Shown here: piece by piece, positions 34,201-41,176 of the stretch | How positions within the stretch are numbered: the stretch's first letter is position 1 | How the letters are laid out: each line of letters starts with the position of its first letter | Assembly (NCBI GenBank): GCA_029556615.1 | Contig: JAKQDD010000148.1 | Location: 1 to 58,667 of the forward strand | Length of the DNA stretch: 58,667 nt | Origin: Verrucomicrobiota bacterium | Lineage (GTDB): Bacteria > Verrucomicrobiota > Verrucomicrobiia > Limisphaerales > J093 | Reading direction: 5' to 3' | Made by a program: the position numbers and the translations under genes | Notes under the pieces: model-generated | What the model was told of the DNA's origin: nothing | The model's database searches: none | Seen by the model: only the letters and a program-made list of their open reading frames with translations

Positions 34201-36848
34201 CCCCCTGCCACGGGCGCCGGCGGCGAATCCGAGTTGTTCCAACCCAGAACCACGCCATCGTCCAGCAAACACCAGCGCCCCCACTCGCTCACCGCGATCG
34301 CAATCGCCTGCGGCCGCTGGAACCGCTGCCGCCGCGGCGCCCCATACTGGCTGTTCACCCAGTCCCACACCGTGCCGTCCGCCTGCAGCAGCATTGTGCT
34401 GTCGCTCCCCGCCGCCACGGCAATGACGTTGCTCGCCCCCGCCGGAAAACTCCCCGGGGCCGGCCACTGAACCACGGAACCGTCCGCCCGCAGGGCGAGG
34501 CTGTGACGATGCCCCGCGGAAACTGCCACCACGTCCCTCAGACCTTCCGGCACATACCATTGACCGTAGTTCTCCGTGTACGTCGAGCCCCACCCCAGCA
34601 CCGTGCCGTCCGTTCGCAAGACCAGGTTGTGAAAACGACCCGACGCGATCGCCGCCACCGGGCCCGTCTCCGGCATCTCGGTCGGATCCCAGTCCATCGC
34701 CCCGAACTCACCGCCCCATCCCATCAGCTGGCCGCCCTCCCGCAACGCGAACCCGTGAGCATCCCCCGCCGCCACGGCCAGCACGTTCGTCAGCTCCGGC
34801 GGGATCGCGAGCTTGCTCATGAAGTACTGCCCCGCCGCCACCACGAGGGACGGCTGCGCCGCCGTCAACACCGGCTCGTAGGGCCGCACCCGGACCACCG
34901 CGCTCGTCACCGACCCGAACGTATTGCCCGCCACCACCGCGTAGGCCCCCATCACCCCGGGCCCCGCCGGTCCGAGCGCCAGAACCGGATCCAGACTCTC
35001 CGCCACCAGCACACCGTCCCGATGCCACCGGCATGTCACCGGCTCCGGACTCAAGACGGTTGCCGACAACCGCGTGTCAAACCCAGGCCGCTGATAAAGT
35101 CCGAGCGGCTCCTCGACCATCACCGGCGGTCCCGCGCTGAGCCAACCCGCGGAGCTGAGCACCTCCCCCAGCGCATTCCGCACCACCACCCGGTAGGCGC
35201 CCGCGGCCGCCGGCGTCACTTGCGTCAACTCGAGCACGGAAGCCGTCGCCCCGGGCACATCAACACCCTCGTGCTGCCACTGATAGGTGAGTGGCTCCGA
35301 CCCGCGCGCCGCCACTTCGAATCGGACGTTGCTCCCCGGGAACACCGCCGCCGATGCGGGTTGTTGCGTCAGCCGCGGAGCCGACGTTTCAACGGCCAGG
35401 TTCACCGTGTTTTCCGTAAACCCGAACTCGTTGCTCACCACCAAACGCAGCGTGCCCGCCATCGCCGATTGCACATTAATAAGACGCACCACCGGCGCAG
35501 GGCCGGTCTCGAGCAGCGCGTCTTCCCGGTACCATCGGGCCACGTACGGATCGCTCGCGGCCAGATCCAGCGCGATCTCGACGTCCTCACCCGCCATCAC
35601 TGTCAGCCACCGCGGCGATCCGTAAGCCACCGGGGCGCGCGTGAGCCCCACACTGAAGTAATCCGCTGCTGCCATCGCAAAGAACCGAACCGCCGACGGC
35701 ACCGCTCCTTGGCCCCGGGTGTTGTCACCCCACACCGCCACGGTCCCATCCTCGCGCAGTGCGACCGAATGCAGTCCCCCGGCTGCGACCTGCACCACCC
35801 GATCGAGCGTGGCAGGAACCGTGGCTTGCCCCTGCTCGTTGCTCCCCCAGGCGAACACCCGCCCGTCCTCCCGCAGCGACAGCACATGCCCGAAGATGCT
35901 GGCATCCACCTGGACCGCTGGCGCATGCCCGGCCGGCGGACCGTCCGTCGCGGTCCATCCCGGCGGGAACCAGCCGCGCACGGAGCGGTCCTCGAGGATC
36001 AAGCCGCAGTACAACTGGCCGGCGGTGACCTCGAGCGCGTTCGTGGCCCAGACCGGCGGATCGTAGGCGCCGTGCGTGTTCGCCCCCCAGGCCCACACCC
36101 GACCCGCCGTGTCGACCACCACGCTGTGACTGTAGCCCGCCGCGATCTTCCGCACCGTCCCCAACCCCGGTGGGATCGGCAGAATCTGGTCCTGGAACAC
36201 GTTCCCTTCCGCAATCCAGGCGTGCAACCTCCCGTCCGCGTCCAAGGCCAGGGTGTGCGCGCCCCCGGCGCTGATCGACACGATGCTCCGCAGCGTCGGT
36301 GTCACCTGATCGTCGGCCAGGGAACCCCATCGCACCACCGTGCCGTCCGCCCGCAAGGCCGCCGCGTACCCGCGGTTGGCATCCACCTTCACCACGTTCG
36401 TCAGGGCCCATTCCCCATACGGGACAGCCGGCCCTGACCCGAACACCACCGGCGTTCCCCGCGGCAAGCCGGCCAACGGCGGGAAATCCGACCCGCCCAC
36501 CGCGGTCGCCACGATGCAGAACAACCCCAGCGCCAGCGAGGCTCTCAGAGCCTGTCTGAAAACTCCGAGGGGTGCTGTTTTCGCAGGAAGGGCTGGATGG
36601 CGAGGCGCGACGAAGGGAGCATACCCGCAGCGGTCTGTGACCGAGGAGCAACAAAGCCAGACGGCCCTGCCTGCGAAAACCCTCCGGGCGGCGGGTCTTT
36701 TGGCCGGGGCCGGTGTTGGCTCGGCCCTTACAGCCCACTTCGGGGATGCTCGGGCCTCGCCGCCTTGTCCCCAGCCAAAATCCCTCGCCGCAGCGCCCCT
36801 CGCAGTTTTCAGACAGGCTCTCAGACCGATCGTAGTCCTCAGGTTCAT
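28278..36848 (-). CDS. Giant secreted RCC1-repeat/Ig-like mosaic protein, signal peptide split by an in-frame element
   Basis: A 2856-residue open frame. After the disrupted N-terminus, five blocks of RCC1-like repeats (pattern V-x-A-x-G-x-x-H-x-L-A-L-R-x-D-G-x-V-x-x-W-G) alternate with groups of 3, 4, 6, 1 and 1 Ig-like domains (pattern PLxYQWxxxGxxIxGAT ... AGxYxVxVxNxxG), about 15 in all. The end (RTYEVQTSGDLLAW, RFYRL) is the beta-rich tail seen in many Verrucomicrobiota surface proteins. The ATG at 36848 encodes MNLRTTIGL and is then interrupted for 92 codons by a MITE-like element before the hydrophobic RASLALGLFCIVATAVGG. The frame is intact, but export of the present product is uncertain. 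Ligand and role unknown. Confidence 0.85.
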   Translation of the reverse strand: MNLRTTIGLRACLKTARGAAARDFGWGQGGEARASPKWAVRAEPTPAPAKRPAARRVFAGRAVWLCCSSVTDRCGYAPFVAPRHPALPAKTAPLGVFRQALRASLALGLFCIVATAVGGSDFPPLAGLPRGTPVVFGSGPAVPYGEWALTNVVKVDANRGYAAALRADGTVVRWGSLADDQVTPTLRSIVSISAGGAHTLALDADGRLHAWIAEGNVFQDQILPIPPGLGTVRKIAAGYSHSVVVDTAGRVWAWGANTHGAYDPPVWATNALEVTAGQLYCGLILEDRSVRGWFPPGWTATDGPPAGHAPAVQVDASIFGHVLSLREDGRVFAWGSNEQGQATVPATLDRVVQVAAGGLHSVALREDGTVAVWGDNTRGQGAVPSAVRFFAMAAADYFSVGLTRAPVAYGSPRWLTVMAGEDVEIALDLAASDPYVARWYREDALLETGPAPVVRLINVQSAMAGTLRLVVSNEFGFTENTVNLAVETSAPRLTQQPASAAVFPGSNVRFEVAARGSEPLTYQWQHEGVDVPGATASVLELTQVTPAAAGAYRVVVRNALGEVLSSAGWLSAGPPVMVEEPLGLYQRPGFDTRLSATVLSPEPVTCRWHRDGVLVAESLDPVLALGPAGPGVMGAYAVVAGNTFGSVTSAVVRVRPYEPVLTAAQPSLVVAAGQYFMSKLAIPPELTNVLAVAAGDAHGFALREGGQLMGWGGEFGAMDWDPTEMPETGPVAAIASGRFHNLVLRTDGTVLGWGSTYTENYGQWYVPEGLRDVVAVSAGHRHSLALRADGSVVQWPAPGSFPAGASNVIAVAAGSDSTMLLQADGTVWDWVNSQYGAPRRQRFQRPQAIAIAVSEWGRWCLLDDGVVLGWNNSDSPPAPVAGGSNIVAIAAQPTWDGPFFLRADGRVHSVSWGLIAGIEHATAIAGSMVSVSALTRAPFLDETPVSTTVAPGGSFTLNAAARSSTPFTYQWEHDGINLTGATQPVLTVPSATAFDRGTYRVRVLNDDYELVSAAATVTVAGPVEFRPLPSVWALAGSDLVVTPIWAGEGPARFQWQHEGVDLPGQTNATLVIGNIQEPAAGGYQVQASNPYGASVPSLFTVTVAPSAPWIQAQPAALVLPAGSEAVFRVDARGSEPLAWQWTWNGTPLAGATNPVLRLSNVQAAAAGAYAVEVRNARGWASSVEAGLTVEPSPPVAVGGEGLLLALEGNRVILRRPLIGSAPMTFQWRREGVAMANATDRNLEIAAAAREDAGSYTLVAENALGTVETPPVDFRVVPVLGAGVVMGWGNNPRTGSTSPLSETPTDVVAVDAGGNFAMALHRDGTVQYLATTPNALLVPPADLTNVVKVVAGAGHALALRTDGAVVGWGGSTTAVSDIPSDLEPVVDIAVGLGYGVALARNGRVRGWGRPGDPWWPTPFVVPADATNGVALAAHDRVAAALRADHALVWMGQVTAGHRAVPAAATNLVSVDLGSAHALGLRRDGNVVLWGSGSGVRPMPAATNVVRIAAGPNHNLALRADGTVVAGGDSLFGKTNVPSGLSNVVGIAAGYDFSLAITRNPVILSNLPSTLTVVERASAELPVGAVGAGTLRYRWFRGGEEIPGATNGILRFDAVRTNDAGSYWVRVENAWGAASSRTNRLTVLALPFVAVEPEDVTIPAGTNLTLAVVGGGQPPLAYQWRFGGVPIDGAASAALNRANVQASGAGGYDVVLSNAYGAVTSRVAQVTVLPSPPGFIAGPSPIVLLAGDVLRLSARIYGTEPVTCVWQRNGVEVARTVAPDIEIPDAQAEMAGNYVLVVTNALGQTTSPPVAVVVQPSAPRILVEPADTVVRIGQPIELEPVVVGSRPLIHQWAKDGTNLAGLAESTLRVAAVQPWDQGAYRLMVTNGYGAAVTRTARVAVDPPAILIEPVDLTLDAGDDGALAAVASGSDPRVYQWTRDGLAVPGDGPTLRLVNVQSADAGLYRLTVTNATGGTATRGARLVVDPAPARFAREPLGHTVLERRLALFHADARGTPPLAYQWYREGIAIPGATGPSWVIRRAAMSDAGSYTVTVTNELGSTTSPPAVLTVLRAPAGVVASWGPVDSERPAANDVVQVAWGAMHGILLTDNGLVQGWGYFDPAFNQHVVPEALTDVVQIAAGGVHSLALRADGTVAGWGDNYYGQYPPPPGTGPLIEIAAARHHTAGIDENGRVVLFGGNTPVPVAPPADGTNAVRVATGNEFVAALRADGTVAVWSLDGKTRFPVPEALEPALDVVAGNETLLARHPSGRVTGWVAISGTVLPSPAGATNVVSIAAGYFFAAQRADGGLLSWGTGTVPEPAVVVAEPAGVFAGWDRAAVVASVALEYPVAAASVAAGDPAWFHVAAVGREPLQYQWSHDGRPIEGATGSWLCLPEAALADMGVYAVRVTGGTAAVQASGTLGILPRRWGALVGWGNPSSPVLAQLGGVPPRVRAVAGAWDHAAALLEDATVWSWGNNSRGQTTTPAGLDDVVQVSAGEHHTLALRRDGRVMAWGGGDYGQAVVPPDLPEAAGIAAGWLHSLVLKCDGTLAGWGYNSSGQATPPALHGVIEVAGGFDHSVALHVDGTLSEWGYSYGAQPPLPRIVRITGMNLYFGAISEAGTVHRWHQSMASFPTLEPSEALAIAPSTINDSPHMVSLLRDRGLVRCAGYNSAGQVNTPGWLRNVIAVGAAREVSLAVTTLSLRSEPENATALEGTDVVLGVDAVGAEPIRYQWHRDGHPIPGGQGPTLRLAPAMPGDSGLYSVTVGNEFASLTSGAAAVVVLPADVPLMEWRPVEMGLTRVITAAVRVTPGRTYEVQTSGDLLAWVVRETFVAASPVRWLQEPVDTHVRARFYRLVEKP
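36548..36820 (-). mobile_element. MITE-like element with terminal inverted repeats inside a signal-peptide region
   Basis: A 273-bp segment with imperfect terminal inverted repeats of about 30 bp: GAGCCTGTCTGAAAACT at 36548 and its complement AGTTTTCAGACAGGCTC ending at 36820; the match extends inward through CGAGGGG. It is flanked by TCA on both sides (36545-36547 and 36821-36823), a likely 3-bp target duplication. It encodes no transposase. The termini and T-N-A-type duplication resemble the IS1031 group of IS5-family elements, which is an inference. Its length is a multiple of three and it has no stop in the host gene frame. Confidence 0.82.
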
Positions 36849-36867
36849 GAACGTCTTGCTGTCTTTC

Positions 36868-36957
36868 GAGAGTCACCGACGGAAGGAGGGAAGGCCTGGA
36901 ACCAGAGCGACCAAACTTGATCTGTTGACCGCATATTCCACAGGTCAAGAACTCTAG
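36868..36957 (+). repeat. Dispersed element, right half only (copy E)
   Basis: Begins with a mutated AGAGTCACCGAC (AGAGTCCTCGAC elsewhere), runs through the conserved GGAAGGAGGGAAGGCCTGGA and TTGACCGCATATTCCACAGG, and ends AACTCTAG at 36950-36957. The left half of the 181-bp unit is missing or unrecognisable. It lies just upstream of the start codon of the giant gene. Confidence 0.72.
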
Positions 36958-36994
36958 GCCGGCGGCAGGACCCGATCAACCGGAAAGCCAGCCC

Positions 36995-37166
36995 CCAAAT
37001 CCGCGCGTAAGCGTCCCTTGCGGTTCAATCTCCTGGGCTGGACCCTGCGTCCTGAGCCGCCCCGTCAGCGGTTCCCGCGGATTTGGATGCCCGCCCCCCC
37101 AATCGGCGATCCGCCCCGAATCTGTGCGGGGAGGGTTCCTCGCGGATTCAGGGCGGAGCGCAGATT
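36995..37166 (+). repeat. Third dispersed repeat family (copy 1) and a 31-bp repeat
   Basis: Bases 36995-37088 run from CCCAAATCCGCGCG to CCGCGGATTTGG, about 94 bp with AAATCCGCG/CGCGGATTT terminal inverted repeats and a core with TCTCCTGGGCTGGACC. An inverted copy lies at 54158-54258 and a truncated one at 58321-58369. Bases 37136-37166 (TTCCTCGCGGATTCAGGGCG and on) recur at 58491-58521 with two differences. The remainder up to the stop of the next gene at 37391 shows nothing recognisable. Confidence 0.75.
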
Positions 37167-37390
37167 CCAGTCCGCAGGGACATGCTGTACCCGCCCGCGC
37201 CGAGGGCGGCACGGGGATCGGTGCGTCGGTGCGCCGGTGCGTCGGTGGGCGGTAAGGGACGGTAGGCTTAGAGGTTGTGTGCTCTTGTCCCTTCGCGCTT
37301 GCCACCCCTGCACCCGCCGCGGTCAGCGCCCGCGGCTACAGACCGAGTCCGCGGCCAGAAAGCCGGAACAAGCGGTGCACCACCCGCCTC

Positions 37391-40075
37391 TCACCCAGCA
37401 CAGACACCGGCCACGGCGTTGTTGCTCTCGTTTGCCTCCTGGACCTGGTTGAAGACATCCACCCGGATCTCGAAGTGACAGTCGAAATTCCAGCAGGCGC
37501 CCGGGATGTCAAAGAGAACCTCGACCATCCCCTTGGCCGGAATCGCGGGTGTGGGAAGCTGGACCGCCTGGGGTCCGCCCAGACACTGGAACTTGACCTC
37601 GGTCGTGGTCGGCGTCGCCGCCACGGTGCCGGCGTTCGACACCAACACCACCAGCTTCCCGTCGCGCAGGTTGCAGAACCCGCTGGGGCCCGCGACCGGC
37701 ATCAGCTCGGGCAACGCCTGAAAGTAGACATTCGCCACGCTGCCATCTCCTGCCACCAGGTTCCAGGCCGCGTCCAAACACCGGATGCGCACGCGTCCCC
37801 GTGAAGTCGACGAGGGCGGCGTCCAAGGCTGGCTGTAGACCCCTGGGGCTGGAATCGCCACGATGTTCCGGAAGACCCAGGTCCTGCCCGCATCGACCGA
37901 ATCATACAACTGCGTGTACTTGATGCTGTTCCCAACCACCTGCCACTGGATCTGGCTCGGTCCAAAGACCACGTCGCCCCCGCGCGGGCTTGCCAGGATG
38001 CCGTCTTCAGACCCGCTGCCGCCCCCCGGCAGGATCTGGGCGTACCCGGTTCCCCCCGAAGCGCCGCCCTCGATCCATTGGTTGTAGTTGTACTCTGCAT
38101 ACTGCTGTTGCCGGGTGGTACCCCAGGTGTTGTAGACGATCACAAAGCGCTGGCCGCCGGATACGCGATATCCGAACGCAGCCATCGCGTGCCCCACCTT
38201 GTCCAGATCCTCAGGCCGATTGGACCAGACGGTCGGACGCTCCGCGTCCAACTCGCTGCGCAGTCCAGACCAAGCCCAATCGTTGGCGGAGTGGCCTTTG
38301 ACGTCGGTGCGCTGAAAGGCGTACCCGTTCCATTCGGGGTTGTTCAGGATCGCAAGCAGCCCGACCGACCTCCAGTTGGGCGGCGTCAGCGCGGGGTCAA
38401 TCAGCTCGTCCAGGAAGTTCGGCACGTTGTGCCCCGTTCCGTTCTCGTACCAATAATCCACAAGCCGGCCGTACCCGGGCATCTTGAGGCCGGCCTCGTA
38501 GTGATCGTAGAAACCAATCACCATCGTGTACGCCGTTGGGACACACCAGTACGTCCAATCCACGATGGGTATCAGGTTATAGTCGCGGATCCACTTCACC
38601 TCGGGACCGCCGTGCAACGCCCCTCGCGATCCAGCGATGGCCCAGGCTTGGTCGCGGTCCGCGGCCAGCTCCGCGGGAACCCCGTAACGCGGCAGCGTCA
38701 TGTAATCCTCGGATTCAATGACCTGCAGGCTCCGGCCATGGACAAACAGCCAGCGGGCCCCCGCGCGAAACACGAAGTACTCCTCCTGCGGCCCCGGCAT
38801 CGCGTAGCCCTCCAGCACCACGTCCGCTCCACCCCAGTGGGCGGATGCCCGACGCCGCGCCGAGTCCTGATTCCAATAATAGGGATGCAAACAGCGCTGA
38901 GCCAACAGGACCGGGTAGTTCTCCCGATCGGCCCCGACCAGCACGTAGCCCATCGGGCCCACGGCGTCCTCGAGCGCCTCGAAGAACTCGGCCGGCAGAT
39001 TCTCCGGCCCCTCCTCCGGCAGCGGCCCGAAGTGGCCCTTCAGCGTCGCCACCGTCTCCAACAACGCCGCAGTCTCCGGAAACACCTCGGCTTGGCGTCG
39101 GAACGGCACGATGTAGCCCAAGGGGAGCCCGGCGCCGTTCGCCACCGGCACCGGTTCGCCCCGGGCCTGCGGACCCTCCCACCCCATGGCTCGGGTGTGT
39201 GCCTCTCCAAGGCTCGCCGCCCATCCACCGGAAACCAGTCGGCTTCCGCCCCGCAACACGAAATACCGGCTCTCCTGCGCGGGCGCCACCGTCACCACGC
39301 TGCGGTCGCCCGCAACCTCGACCCGCTCCGCCACCGGTTGCCACAAGGCGGGCTGCAGGCCAGGCGACGACATCAGCCGGAAACACGAGCCTGCCGCCGG
39401 CCACGACAGCACCACCTGCCCGCGGCTCATCTCGACCGCCAACACGGGAGTCGCCCCCTCGACGATGGTCACCTCGATGTCATCCAAGTACCACCCCTCA
39501 GCCGTCCGCGACGCATCACTGTCGAACCGGAACTCCAGCTCGCACGTCTGCCCGGCGAACGGCGTCAAGTCCACCTCGACCTTCACCCAGCGTTCCGTCG
39601 GGTTCGTGGACCGCCACAACACGCTGCCATTGCCATACACCCCCGCCCAATCATACCCCGTCTCGATTCCCGCGATCGCGTGCCAGAACCTCAACGTGGC
39701 TCGCTCGTAGCCGCTCAAGTCGATGACCACCCGCAGGAAGGCCGCCATCGAATCACGGTACGCCGGCAGACGACCCGATCCGTCGTACCCAACCGCCGCG
39801 CAATAGGCCTTGCCCGCCCCAGTGTGCGCACGAACCCCACCGAATTCCGCCGATACCGCATCCCAGTACGCCGCCACTCCCGCCCGATCCCTGTCTCCTG
39901 CCGTCCAACCCAGTGGAAACCCATCTTCAAACCCCTCCAGCAACAACTGATCCTCCGCCATGCCCCCCCACCCGAACGCCATCGTCAGGAGCAGCGCCCA
40001 CAAGCCTCGAACAGACCTTGGGAACCAACCCGTGGAAAGGGGACAGGCGCAGTGCCGCAAACGGTGGGAGTTCAT
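37391..40075 (-). CDS. Secreted C39-like cysteine peptidase with C-terminal CARDB-like domain
   Basis: An 894-residue protein with a likely signal peptide (about residues 20-40, [20 protein letters not shown]). Residues 45-200 form a beta-sandwich of the kind found in secreted peptidases ([17 protein letters not shown]). A peptidase-C39-like core follows: Cys511 in [20 protein letters not shown], His629 in [11 protein letters not shown] and Asn649 in VIVYNTWG, in the order expected for a Cys-His-Asn triad. The C-terminal 110 residues resemble a CARDB adhesion domain ([20 protein letters not shown]). The ATG at 40075 is chosen over the in-frame upstream codons, which run antisense to a pseudogene. 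Substrate unknown. Confidence 0.75.
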   Translation of the reverse strand: MNSHRLRHCACPLSTGWFPRSVRGLWALLLTMAFGWGGMAEDQLLLEGFEDGFPLGWTAGDRDRAGVAAYWDAVSAEFGGVRAHTGAGKAYCAAVGYDGSGRLPAYRDSMAAFLRVVIDLSGYERATLRFWHAIAGIETGYDWAGVYGNGSVLWRSTNPTERWVKVEVDLTPFAGQTCELEFRFDSDASRTAEGWYLDDIEVTIVEGATPVLAVEMSRGQVVLSWPAAGSCFRLMSSPGLQPALWQPVAERVEVAGDRSVVTVAPAQESRYFVLRGGSRLVSGGWAASLGEAHTRAMGWEGPQARGEPVPVANGAGLPLGYIVPFRRQAEVFPETAALLETVATLKGHFGPLPEEGPENLPAEFFEALEDAVGPMGYVLVGADRENYPVLLAQRCLHPYYWNQDSARRRASAHWGGADVVLEGYAMPGPQEEYFVFRAGARWLFVHGRSLQVIESEDYMTLPRYGVPAELAADRDQAWAIAGSRGALHGGPEVKWIRDYNLIPIVDWTYWCVPTAYTMVIGFYDHYEAGLKMPGYGRLVDYWYENGTGHNVPNFLDELIDPALTPPNWRSVGLLAILNNPEWNGYAFQRTDVKGHSANDWAWSGLRSELDAERPTVWSNRPEDLDKVGHAMAAFGYRVSGGQRFVIVYNTWGTTRQQQYAEYNYNQWIEGGASGGTGYAQILPGGGSGSEDGILASPRGGDVVFGPSQIQWQVVGNSIKYTQLYDSVDAGRTWVFRNIVAIPAPGVYSQPWTPPSSTSRGRVRIRCLDAAWNLVAGDGSVANVYFQALPELMPVAGPSGFCNLRDGKLVVLVSNAGTVAATPTTTEVKFQCLGGPQAVQLPTPAIPAKGMVEVLFDIPGACWNFDCHFEIRVDVFNQVQEANESNNAVAGVCAG

Positions 40076-40120
40076 GGTTCTACCGCAACCTTGCTCCCCC
40101 ACACTCCCAAAGCCAAGTCC

Positions 40121-40267
40121 AAACCCCTGCCGCAGGACGATCCCCGACAGCGTCAACCGGACATCGACCCCGCCCGCGACTGGCTCGGCTGGGAGCCCAC
40201 CGTCCCCCTGGACGAAGGCCTGACCCGCACCATCGAGTACTTTCGCGAGCGCCTTGACGCCGCCTGA
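40121..40267 (+). pseudogene. 3' remnant of a UDP-glucuronate decarboxylase/NAD-dependent epimerase gene
   Basis: The plus-strand frame ending in TGA at 40265-40267 encodes [20 protein letters not shown], then [14 protein letters not shown] and [11 protein letters not shown]. This is the C-terminal tail typical of UDP-glucuronate decarboxylase-type extended SDR proteins, where the P-L-P-x-D-D-P-x-x-R-x-P-D-I and L-G-W-x-P motifs are well conserved. No Rossmann core precedes it: upstream is the start of the C39-like gene on the other strand. About 48 codons remain, so it is a fragment. Confidence 0.8.
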
Positions 40268-40291
40268 CTGCTGCCCGCCCACTCCCTCCTA

Positions 40292-40945
40292 TCACCGCCA
40301 CCGATTTCCACGTCGCCGACAAAGCGCAAACCCCGCCAAACAGAGCCCGCCTGCCAAAGCGTACTCCCCGGGCTCAGGAACCACATTAATTGCCACCTTG
40401 AAGGGAGGATAGTCCGAACGGACGGCCCAACTCGAACCCTGGTTAAACGAGACGGCCGGGTGGTCCGAAAGCGTCCAGCCCGGAAGCCCTGTCTCAGCAC
40501 CACTGCCATCGGTGCTCTTCCAGCCAAAGTGGTTGTCGAAGTTGCTGCTGGCGCCAGCGCCCACAATCCAATAGGTCTCTCCTGCTGTCAAAGGCACTGG
40601 ATCTGACAATACAAACAGCCGGTTGACCAAGCCCGACTCCAGAAGCATCGTGGAGGAGAACTGGGCGATCGGCGTCCCCGGTTGACCGCTCGCGTCCGAA
40701 TTCAGTGAAACAGTCAAAGGGCCCGGGGTTCCATAGCGCACGAGCCGGAGGACCGCCGAGTTCAAAGACCATTCTGTCCCAGACGCGGTCGTAAAACTGA
40801 TGGCCAACCACTGTTCTGGGATGAGGCCCAACTGCGGCGACCCGTCGGGCTCGTCGAGATTGGACACGCCGGCGAAGACCTGGGCGTGTCCCGAAGGCAG
40901 CAGCACGATCAGGACCAAACAGAGAAGAACAAATAGACGTTTCAC
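40292..40945 (-). CDS. PEP-CTERM sorting-domain protein (choice-of-anchor type)
   Basis: A 217-residue exported protein. A signal peptide follows the chosen GTG start (KRLFVLLCLVLIVLLPSGHA). The middle is a beta-rich domain like the choice-of-anchor R type (WSLNSAVLRLVRYG, TAGETYWIVGAG). The C-terminus is a PEP-CTERM signal: VPEPGEYALAGGLCLAGFAL followed by CRRRGNRWR. Such proteins are processed by an exosortase in bacteria that make exopolysaccharide; no exosortase gene is in this window. The start is uncertain: the frame is open to 41020 with a TTG, but the GTG gives a standard signal peptide. Confidence 0.82.
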   Translation of the reverse strand: MKRLFVLLCLVLIVLLPSGHAQVFAGVSNLDEPDGSPQLGLIPEQWLAISFTTASGTEWSLNSAVLRLVRYGTPGPLTVSLNSDASGQPGTPIAQFSSTMLLESGLVNRLFVLSDPVPLTAGETYWIVGAGASSNFDNHFGWKSTDGSGAETGLPGWTLSDHPAVSFNQGSSWAVRSDYPPFKVAINVVPEPGEYALAGGLCLAGFALCRRRGNRWR

Positions 40946-41014
40946 CGCATCAATGAACTGTGTCGGGTCGCATTTGCCATCCGCGGGGCCTCGCTTAACG
41001 AAAACCCGCCCCCT

Positions 41015-41131
41015 TGTCAAGCCGGGCTCGGTCTCCCTAATCCTCGCTTAATGCGTACGGCGCGAACGTCCGCCATCGGTTCCTTGTGGGTTTTCGCCGT
41101 GAAGGCGCGTGGGTGTCGGCTCCGGGGTGGC
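41015..41131 (+). repeat. Second dispersed repeat family (copy 1)
   Basis: The stretch from TGTCAAGCCG through ATCCTCGCTTAATGC, CGCCATCGG and GGTGTCGGCTCCGGGG is matched collinearly at 53980-54099, with mismatches but the same spacing throughout. Both copies begin with TGTCAAGCCG, which on the minus strand reads CGGCTTGACA, a -35-like sequence upstream of a minus-strand secreted-protein gene. No coding capacity. Confidence 0.72.
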
Positions 41132-41176
41132 ACGGTCCCGGTTTACAGACATCACCATACCCTCCATGATGAACTC

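Noticed and set aside
28317..36437. A 2706-codon open frame antisense to the giant RCC1/Ig gene
   Set aside because: The His/Arg/Pro-rich translation has no domain and results from the strong codon bias of the true gene.
36548..36820. Element interior as a coding gene (open on both strands)
   Set aside because: Openness follows from GC content; there is no transposase motif and the length is only 273 bp.
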